53,674 bases of DNA, from contig JAFQUE010000078.1 in the NCBI GenBank assembly GCA_017408685.1, positions 1-53,674 of the forward strand, in the 5' to 3' direction. Origin of the DNA: Bacteroidaceae bacterium. Lineage in GTDB: Bacteria > Bacteroidota > Bacteroidia > Bacteroidales > Bacteroidaceae. Position 1 is the first letter of the stretch. Each line of letters opens with the position of its first letter. Positions 35,013 through 42,161 of the stretch are shown in pieces. A program made the position numbers and the translations under genes. The notes under the pieces are model-generated. The model was not told the DNA's origin. It made no database searches and worked only from the letters and a program-made list of their open reading frames with translations.

Positions 35013-38000
35013 TTACTTAACAAGTACTTTCTTGCCGTTAATAATGTAAATACCGGGAGTCTTTATTTCGCTAAGACGGCGACCCTGCAAGTCGTATATA
35101 GTCTCTACAAGTTCTGTGCCATCGGTGTTTTCATTCTCAAAAACCTCTTCAACATCTGTTGCTCCACCATTGGCAAATCTCAAAGAGAATGAACTCGGAC
35201 TTGCGCTTGCTGCCGGCAAAATCATGTATGCCTTATTGGCGCTGCATACAACATAACCGCCATTATCGGTATTGTCATTCTCCGGTTTGACTGTTCCATC
35301 TGCTTCAGCCTCTTCATATATCCAGTACATCTTTGATGTTCCCCTATTTGTCTGCAACATGTATATGTTGACATCGCCGGTTTCAACTTCGGCAGTAAAT
35401 GGGTCGTCGTACTCTCTTGCATTCACAACTTTATAGTAGAGCGAGCCACGTAGATAATTATCGGCTTCACGTACAGCATTAGACTCCCTGTAATAGAACT
35501 TCGCTGTTTTCGCAGTCTCGGAAACATCGGTATTCCTTATCACTACAGGAGTTTCAGCAGGCAAGATACGCTCGTTACCAGGTTCACCGTAAGAGGTCAT
35601 TGAGAAGTACTGGACATTGGCAAGCGGACCATGCTGTACTCCACGGAATGCCTCAACCTCAGCGGGTATCAACGCCGGGAAACCAAGCATAAGTGTCGCA
35701 TGTCCGGCGCTTGTTGTTGTAACGCTGTAATATACCTTAGATTCGGGATTTTCAATCTCCTCGACAAACCAAGTTGTTTTATCATCGCCGATATTCAAGA
35801 CTTTAGCATTCGCTTCAAGTCCATCATCGACAGTGAGGTAACCGCTTATATTTATGTAACCACCATATTCATTAATTTTGTCACCGTCGGTGAAGTTGTA
35901 GACATAGCAATGCAATGTATATTCACCTGCAGCAACACCCTCTAAGGTGTAAATATTATCTGTGTGGCTGTTACCGGCAGAACCTTTATGGTAATCGCTA
36001 TAAACGATATTGCCTTCACCATCCTTTAGTTCTACTCCAAGAATATTCTGTTTGTGGTTACCTTTACCATCTACGTGGCGGAATGTAACAATAACATTAC
36101 CGGCAGTTTGAACAGTAACGTTCTGGTCATGGCTGTAGACCTGCCCTTCAGGACTACCATAGTAATTTGTGAGAACATCGGTAATACCTGTAGATGGTGT
36201 CGGGACATGGGTCCAGAATGAGGCATAGTCATCTTTGCTATAGTCTATTCGATAATCACTCATGGCCATATAGTTGTTGCCAACCTTAAAGTATGTTTTG
36301 GCTCCAAGCGGTGCAAGCGTTATTGAACCGGCGCCGGTCTCGTTTAGAATTGTAGCATCATTACCAAAGCTTGTAATGTAAGTCTGTGTATGAATGTTCT
36401 TAAGTCTAAGACCGTCAAGTGCAAGGAACTCGCCATCGGCCGTACCTTCGAACATCCAAACACCACGGCTATCAAATTCCCTGTCATTGCCATCGCCGGT
36501 TGCTACAGTACTCTTGTAGATCTCATTTGTGCTATGTTTTGCACTCTTGTCGACATGAACCATTAGACCTTCATTTGTTTCACCGTCGAGTACAGGGCGT
36601 ATTGTGTAGAGTTTGCCCGGCTTTGGAGCCTTGTAGTCTGATGGGTCGGGAGAACCGTACTCTTTGATGAGTTCAACCATTGCATTGAAGGTTGCCTCGT
36701 TCTTTTCGCCATCACTAAGGGCTGCAAGTTTACTATGAAGTTCATAAAGTTCTTTGTTGTAAATGACACAATTCGCAACATTGTACATATCAAGGAGTTC
36801 CTTTATGTTACCTGTAAAGTCGGTTACACGCTCGAACTGCCACGTTGCATAGTTTGATGTACCCATATCCATGAATATGTCATCGTGCTCGCCATCGGAG
36901 TTCGCCCAACCCAGTTTGCTGTCATCGGGTTCATCTACCGTGACAGCAAGACCTACATACTCGGTATTTGACGATGGGTGGATGTACCAATCGGCAAAAC
37001 CTTCAGCATTATTGCTGTGCTTGTTCCACCTCATGGCGCTTACGGCATCGGCTGCCATTTCGCTGATAAACACACCCTTAGGCATATATGCACACAATTG
37101 GGTGATATCGGCCATGTTGTCGCAAGGGATGTAATCGCGGCCCTTGTTACAAGCATTAATAATCGTTTGTGTAAGACCTTGTGAGTTAGTCACATATACT
37201 TTGAGTCGCTTGTCGGCATAAGAAAGCACAACCTTAAGGTGCGAATATGCGTTCTGTGTGTGTGTGAACACATATATGTCGTTGTTGCCAGAGTCACCGG
37301 CCTTAATAACAAGACGACCGTCCTGCTTGAGGAACACCTGGAAACCTGTATCGTAAACAGGGTCGTTACTTTTGGTACCGGTAGCGAGCAGTGATGTTCC
37401 CCAACCGTTGGAGAAGGTACCTGTTGTGTTTTCGAACTCGGCAGTAATTTCCCAAGCAATATCATTCTTCAATGGCTTTACACCCGCAATCTGCTGGTTT
37501 TGCGTGCCGGAACCTTCGAATTCCGCAACCGTGAAAATGGTATTGTTGTCACTCACCAGAGTGCTGTCGTTTGAAACGCTCTTTTCCTTAAGGTTCTGTG
37601 CCATGAAGTTATGTACATGAACCTTGAGGTACTCATCGTTATATCCGCGTGATTCGCCGTTTGACAGGCTGTCGCCCGAGAAATAGAAGAGGTTGGCAAG
37701 AGCCGGATTGTCTGTGCTGAGTTTCATCAGGTTATCGGCACCATTATACTTTGCATACAGGGGCTGCCCCTTAAAGTCGGTACCGTAAACGTTCTTTACG
37801 TAGTACCATTTTGCCTTGTACTCATCGGGAGTAGCCTTGTCAAGTTCACCTGCAGGTTCTTTAGTGAGCGCAGGGAACTTCTGCATCGCATACTTCAGTT
37901 CATGCTCAAGTATGTGGAAAATCTGCGCATAACCTACGAGGACTGTAACACCCGCGGTATTCATTGTGGCATTTGTAGAATTGATTGTCTTGTTTTCAGT

Positions 38001-40808
38001 GTCATAGGTACCTACAATACCTGTTATATGTTTTATTGCCGAGTTTACCCTGTCCACGTCATAAGTCTCTGTATCACCGAGCATTCTATGAAGTTCTGCC
38101 AAAAGGCCTCCTGCAGTTTCCAGGATATTGCTTTTCAGCAATGGTTCTGACTCAGCAGCTTCCACAGCCTCAAATATCCAGGCTGCACCTTCGTTCTCGG
38201 CATTGCCAAAGGAAACAATATTGGTGTTGAAATCGCCAACCCATGCGTTGCCGGGGTTATTGCTTGCATCGAGTTTTGTTCCTGAAATTGTAAAGCCTTT
38301 ATTGTCGCCGGCAACAAGGTTTGGCTGAACGAAATAGAGTTGTCCCGCATCGGTCCACTCAGCGGCTTCCTTGAATTTCTTCGTTGTTATAGCACTGTTA
38401 ATTAACACATTAGCCTCTTCTTCATCATATTCCTGGCTGTTGGTGAAATAAAAGAGTGTTCTGGCATTATTCTTATCTTCATCGGTATATACAAGGTCGA
38501 GGTTCTTGTCACCTTCTGCAAACTTCACATAGACATTTACACCTTCACTTGCCGACACTTGACCACCGCCTTCATCGGTTTCAATGTCAACATTTACATC
38601 GGCACGGTGTGGTTTTGACTGTTGCGAAGCAATCTGCTTGTTCTTCGCGTTCTTTATTCGGTAGAGTATAATGTTATCATTAGTTGACTTCACGAACAGA
38701 TTGTTAACCTGGAAACGCGCTACAAGGGTGTCTCCGCTGCTTATTGAATTTGTATAAATATCAGCATCTATTTCATCACATACTTTTGTATCTGTACCCT
38801 TCTTGTAGAAGCCAAGGAACTGGTGGTAAGGGTAGGCTGTAGATACCACAACCGGCAAATCGCTTGCACCGGTAAAAATGCGTGAGAAAGGTATGCCATA
38901 TACTTTTGTATCATTGCCGAGAGTGAGTTTTGCGTTGCGTGTTGCAAGTTCGCTGGCAATAATGGTTATCTGCTTTTCTGTGCCGGTTAACTCTACGGGT
39001 AGGAAGACAAAATCGGTACAGTTGAGAGTCTTCTTCTGGTTCTGCACCCAACCGATATCGGGAACCCAATCGGTACCGTCGTTGAGCAATGTGAGGTATT
39101 TATTGTTATTGTCTACCAAGGGCACACCATGACGCTGCGTGTAGTTGGTGCTGAACTGCCACTCGTACGGAGTATCGCTCACTGCGCCATTGGCAAGGTA
39201 TTTGGTAGGATACTTCACGTTGCGGAGCACAATCTTGCCGGAACTTGTCTCCTCGCAGTACCACTCGAAAGCACCGGCGTTCTCGCCTGCTGCATGGTAT
39301 CTCGTATTTGCCACAAGGCTGTATACATCATCGGCTACAGCAATGCTGATATCACGGTTCACATATGCAGGGTTATCGACATCGTCAGCAGTGTCATCGT
39401 TGTATGCATCGGCATAAATGCGGTACTTGTTACCGGGAATAGGGACACCGGAGAGGAGTTTCACCGCTGAAACAGTCATGTTATACTCCTCTATCTTTTC
39501 TTTCAGTTCAGCCTCTGTAGCAACAATTGGCAATGAAGAGTCGAAATATTGAATTCCACTATTGATGACATCGTTATCGGGAAGCACATAGAGTTCGGCA
39601 AGCCCCATACAGGTCATATTTTTTTCCATTGCCGATGTTTTGGTTGCCACGATTCTTATTTTCTTAATAGCTGAGCCTCCTAATTCGCTGCTTGTAAACA
39701 GTCTGTTATAGCTGACAGTGCTGCCAAGGGTTGTTTCGTATGTACCTTTTGAAGTGAAGTTTGTACCGTCGGTCGATACTTGAAGTTCATATTCAGTAAG
39801 TACATCTATGTTATTGGCTCTGCGCTGCATATAAATCCTGAAAGAGGTGATATCAGCGGCTTCCAAGTCAATTTCAAAAGCGTGACCCGGTGTAGTATTT
39901 TCCCCGTCCGTGGCAGCAAATGTGTTGTTGTCGCCATCGAGAAGAGGTGCAGCAGTTGTGAGAGCATCGCCAAAATTTATCGCTGTACCATCGGAAAGTA
40001 CAGGTTTAATCTGCGATGCGTCCTTTATGTAACCATAAATCTGCTGTGCCGAATAGAGGTCGCAACGGCTGAAGACGTGTAGGTCGGTAATATCAAAAGA
40101 ACCAACAGAGGTAACCTCGTCGGTATCATAGAAAGCAAAAGGGTGGCCGGATTCCAATTGAATGAAACTGTCCTTATTACCGCTCCAATATTCCGTTTTG
40201 TCCTCGCTGCAGATGATGAATACCTTGTTATCGTTAAATTTAATCTGGTTCTCGGGGATAACAGTGTAATCGGGGTGCTCGGAACGTACAAAAGCCTGCT
40301 TTATACCATTGTTCTCATTGAGACGAACTACACCATTCCCGTCCACCGAGTATTCCGAAACAATAGTATCCTTTTGATTGATGACAGTTTGATAATTTGT
40401 CGCCTCGTCCCATGTATATAAACAAAGTTTTACAGGTGTTGTACTGGGATTACCTTTGGCATCGACATAAACACCCTTTTCAGACTTAATGTAGAAGGTA
40501 TTGGCATTATCGTCGCCTGCATCCTCAAGAGTAAAGACAAAACAGTCGTTGTAGATAAATATACCACTGTCCTTTGACTTCCACAACCCCAAACCGTTGT
40601 TGTCATTGTTGTACAAGAAACCTGTATAGTCGTCGGTTCCGTTAAAAGCCGTGTTGTAAATCATGTACTTTGTACCGTCGGTCTTCAGTTCAGTAACACG
40701 ATGTTTCGAGGCGTAACTGTACCTTGCCTTGTAGTACTTGTCGGCAAATGCCGTCGTTGTTCCAAGCATGAGGAACAACAGGCATAACAAAAATCCTTTA
40801 GTCTTCAT
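35013..40808 (-). CDS. Giant exported multi-lectin protein without a recognised catalytic domain
   Basis: The 1931-residue protein has a signal peptide (MKTKGFLLCLLFLMLGTTTAFA) and a sorting-type tail (YDLQGRRL...GIYIINGKK). Between them I see beta-trefoil-like modules at about 25-260 and a discoidin/CBM32-like domain at about 270-400 ('LLDGDNNTF...', 'FRIYMQRR', 'YELQVSTDGTNF', 'IRIVATK'). A module shared with GH89 follows at about 450-600 ('NKYRIYADAY...PTKYLANG...TDFVFLPV'), then a LamG-like sheet at about 1090-1250, plus further repeats. No glycoside hydrolase motif was recognised. It is probably a surface glycan-binding protein; a new catalytic family cannot be excluded. First gene of the run with the 62-residue peptide and GH89. 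Confidence 0.82.
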   Translation of the reverse strand: MKTKGFLLCLLFLMLGTTTAFADKYYKARYSYASKHRVTELKTDGTKYMIYNTAFNGTDDYTGFLYNNDNNGLGLWKSKDSGIFIYNDCFVFTLEDAGDDNANTFYIKSEKGVYVDAKGNPSTTPVKLCLYTWDEATNYQTVINQKDTIVSEYSVDGNGVVRLNENNGIKQAFVRSEHPDYTVIPENQIKFNDNKVFIICSEDKTEYWSGNKDSFIQLESGHPFAFYDTDEVTSVGSFDITDLHVFSRCDLYSAQQIYGYIKDASQIKPVLSDGTAINFGDALTTAAPLLDGDNNTFAATDGENTTPGHAFEIDLEAADITSFRIYMQRRANNIDVLTEYELQVSTDGTNFTSKGTYETTLGSTVSYNRLFTSSELGGSAIKKIRIVATKTSAMEKNMTCMGLAELYVLPDNDVINSGIQYFDSSLPIVATEAELKEKIEEYNMTVSAVKLLSGVPIPGNKYRIYADAYNDDTADDVDNPAYVNRDISIAVADDVYSLVANTRYHAAGENAGAFEWYCEETSSGKIVLRNVKYPTKYLANGAVSDTPYEWQFSTNYTQRHGVPLVDNNNKYLTLLNDGTDWVPDIGWVQNQKKTLNCTDFVFLPVELTGTEKQITIIASELATRNAKLTLGNDTKVYGIPFSRIFTGASDLPVVVSTAYPYHQFLGFYKKGTDTKVCDEIDADIYTNSISSGDTLVARFQVNNLFVKSTNDNIILYRIKNAKNKQIASQQSKPHRADVNVDIETDEGGGQVSASEGVNVYVKFAEGDKNLDLVYTDEDKNNARTLFYFTNSQEYDEEEANVLINSAITTKKFKEAAEWTDAGQLYFVQPNLVAGDNKGFTISGTKLDASNNPGNAWVGDFNTNIVSFGNAENEGAAWIFEAVEAAESEPLLKSNILETAGGLLAELHRMLGDTETYDVDRVNSAIKHITGIVGTYDTENKTINSTNATMNTAGVTVLVGYAQIFHILEHELKYAMQKFPALTKEPAGELDKATPDEYKAKWYYVKNVYGTDFKGQPLYAKYNGADNLMKLSTDNPALANLFYFSGDSLSNGESRGYNDEYLKVHVHNFMAQNLKEKSVSNDSTLVSDNNTIFTVAEFEGSGTQNQQIAGVKPLKNDIAWEITAEFENTTGTFSNGWGTSLLATGTKSNDPVYDTGFQVFLKQDGRLVIKAGDSGNNDIYVFTHTQNAYSHLKVVLSYADKRLKVYVTNSQGLTQTIINACNKGRDYIPCDNMADITQLCAYMPKGVFISEMAADAVSAMRWNKHSNNAEGFADWYIHPSSNTEYVGLAVTVDEPDDSKLGWANSDGEHDDIFMDMGTSNYATWQFERVTDFTGNIKELLDMYNVANCVIYNKELYELHSKLAALSDGEKNEATFNAMVELIKEYGSPDPSDYKAPKPGKLYTIRPVLDGETNEGLMVHVDKSAKHSTNEIYKSTVATGDGNDREFDSRGVWMFEGTADGEFLALDGLRLKNIHTQTYITSFGNDATILNETGAGSITLAPLGAKTYFKVGNNYMAMSDYRIDYSKDDYASFWTHVPTPSTGITDVLTNYYGSPEGQVYSHDQNVTVQTAGNVIVTFRHVDGKGNHKQNILGVELKDGEGNIVYSDYHKGSAGNSHTDNIYTLEGVAAGEYTLHCYVYNFTDGDKINEYGGYINISGYLTVDDGLEANAKVLNIGDDKTTWFVEEIENPESKVYYSVTTTSAGHATLMLGFPALIPAEVEAFRGVQHGPLANVQYFSMTSYGEPGNERILPAETPVVIRNTDVSETAKTAKFYYRESNAVREADNYLRGSLYYKVVNAREYDDPFTAEVETGDVNIYMLQTNRGTSKMYWIYEEAEADGTVKPENDNTDNGGYVVCSANKAYMILPAASASPSSFSLRFANGGATDVEEVFENENTDGTELVETIYDLQGRRLSEIKTPGIYIINGKKVLVK

Positions 40809-40845
40809 TTGTATTTAGTTATTTTTCAGTCAATTATGAAAATAC

Positions 40846-40886
40846 TTTACACCTTGGCGAATACCGCCAAAACCGTAGGGTGTAAA
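40846..40886 (-). promoter_or_regulatory. Leader hairpin upstream of the 1931-residue gene
   Basis: TTTACACC-TTGGCG pairs with CGCCAA and GGTGTAAA, with a five-base loop and an eight-base one-sided bulge (14 bp paired). It lies in the predicted 5' leader, about 40-80 bases before the start codon. Confidence 0.55.
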
Positions 40887-40901
40887 ACACGATAATTTAA
40901 G

Positions 40902-40931
40902 CAAAATTATCATTTATTATATAAAATGCAA
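40902..40931 (-). promoter_or_regulatory. Promoter of the giant-protein/peptide/GH89 operon
   Basis: Minus strand: TTG (40931-40929), 19-base spacer, TAATTTTG (40909-40902). Confidence 0.72.
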
Positions 40932-41226
40932 ACAGAAAGGCCATTTTTAACAAAACAAAGTACAACAAACAGTACAAACGTGGTTCGCAGGGAGCAAAAC
41001 ATATAAAAAAACGGAGCAAAACAACTAAAAAGCAGAACTACAAATGCGCATAACATTTTATATCAAAAAATTATCGATAATTTGCAGAAATATTTACAAA
41101 ATTATGACATTACCTCAAAAATATTATCCTTTATTTACAAAGGAACCCGGGTTCTCTGTTTTACAAACGAGAAGGAATCCCCTATGCAGTTTAGGAATTT
41201 CCCCTTCTACGATTAGGGAATAAACA

Positions 41227-41257
41227 TTGCAAGGGGGTTTTTATGCCCATATCTTTG
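41227..41257 (+). promoter_or_regulatory. Promoter of the 41333 gene
   Basis: TTG at 41227-41229 and TATCTTTG at 41250-41257, 20 bases apart; leader about 70 bases. Confidence 0.75.
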
Positions 41258-41332
41258 CGACAGAAGAAGAGAGGAAATCTCTCATGATAAAGTGAATTCA
41301 AGAACAGGTTTAACCATTTAAAGATTACGACT

Positions 41333-41701
41333 ATGAAGAAGATGATTGTTATTGCAGCGTTGATAGGCGGAATGCTTATGCCTGCACAGATTATGGCTCA
41401 GAGGAACAACCGCAACGAGAAGCCAAGAATTGAGAACAGAGGCGGCCGCAAGGAGTACAAGGACAAGAAGGGCGGCAAGAAGGATATGAACTTTGGCAAA
41501 CCGGGCAAAGGCAACAGACCGGGCAGATACAAATATAACAGGCCTGCACCTCCACCGGTAGTGGTAGTCAACCGCCCTGCACCCCGTCCATGCCCTCCCC
41601 CACCACCTCCTGCACCATGCAGATATTACTGTAACGATGTTGTTGGCGCAGCGGCAACTGTAGTAGGCCTCGCAGCGCTGGTTGCACTGATAGCGGACTG
41701 A
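41333..41701 (+). CDS. Small secreted basic, proline-rich protein
   Basis: The 122-residue protein has a signal peptide (MKKMIVIAALIGGMLMPAQIMA) and a Lys/Arg/Gly/Asn-rich basic middle. A Pro-rich stretch (APPPVVVVNRPAPRPCPPPP) follows, then a Cys pair 'CRYYCND' and a C-terminal hydrophobic segment (VVGAAATVVGLAALVALIA). Low complexity and the terminal hydrophobic helix suggest an envelope-associated protein. I recognise no family. It has its own strong promoter and is followed by two hairpins, so it is monocistronic. Confidence 0.75.
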   Translation: MKKMIVIAALIGGMLMPAQIMAQRNNRNEKPRIENRGGRKEYKDKKGGKKDMNFGKPGKGNRPGRYKYNRPAPPPVVVVNRPAPRPCPPPPPPAPCRYYCNDVVGAAATVVGLAALVALIAD

Positions 41702-41714
41702 AAACAGACACAAA

Positions 41715-41796
41715 AAAGCAGCACTCTTTTCATATAATGTTTTTGGGTTAAATATATAATAGGTTTTTTAGGTTTTTCAAACAAGAGTGCTGCTTT
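41715..41796. other. Long-loop hairpin: 14-bp arms, 54-base AT-rich loop
   Basis: AAAGCAGCACTCTT (41715-41728) is exactly inverted at 41783-41796. The loop is U/A rich. It starts 14 bases after the 41333 gene's stop and could be a terminator, a 3'-UTR structure or a small RNA. Confidence 0.55.
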
Positions 41797-41822
41797 ACAT
41801 ACTGACAACTGATTAGATAAGA

Positions 41823-41861
41823 GAGAGAGGAGAACACCGGCTTAAAATGTTCTCCTCTCTC
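41823..41861. terminator. 14-bp terminator-like hairpin
   Basis: GAGAGAGGAGAACA (41823-41836) pairs perfectly with TGTTCTCCTCTCTC (41848-41861), 11-base loop, followed by ATTTTCC. Confidence 0.7.
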
Positions 41862-42099
41862 ATTTTCCTGCAACACAGGCAATGGATAATACAATTCATT
41901 TGTTGGTTTATTCAAGGGAAAGCAATCCCCATGGAAAAATTTCCACGTTGCAAAGATATCACGTACCCCGGAACCGCACAATAACCAGATGTTGTGATTT
42001 TGTACAAGAGCGGTAACAAAATCTATCTACTTTCATAATTCAGGTTGTGCAGTAGTCAAAAATAATTAGAAATATCTTCTATTTTATAAAAAACAACTA

Positions 42100-42130
42100 T
42101 TGACACTAATGTAAAAGTAGACTATTTTTG
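42100..42130 (+). promoter_or_regulatory. Promoter of the feoB cluster
   Basis: TTG at 42100-42102 and TATTTTTG at 42123-42130, 20 bases apart; predicted leader about 25 bases. Confidence 0.75.
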
Positions 42131-42161
42131 CAAGCAAAAATAACAGCGGCGAAGATTCAAA

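Larger units (their letters stand above)
40809..41332. other. 524-base divergent region
   Basis: It holds promoters for both flanking genes, a leader hairpin at 40846-40886, a direct repeat GGAGCAAAACA (40991-41001 and 41013-41023, exactly 22 bases apart) and a 12-bp palindrome GAACCCGGGTTC at 41143-41154. The last two could be regulator sites. No gene is seen. Confidence 0.6.
41702..42161. other. Intergenic region before feoB
   Basis: It contains two long hairpins (41715-41796, 41823-41861), an AT-rich stretch and the feoB promoter. There is no obvious coding sequence. I did not recognise a Fur-type box with confidence. Confidence 0.55.
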
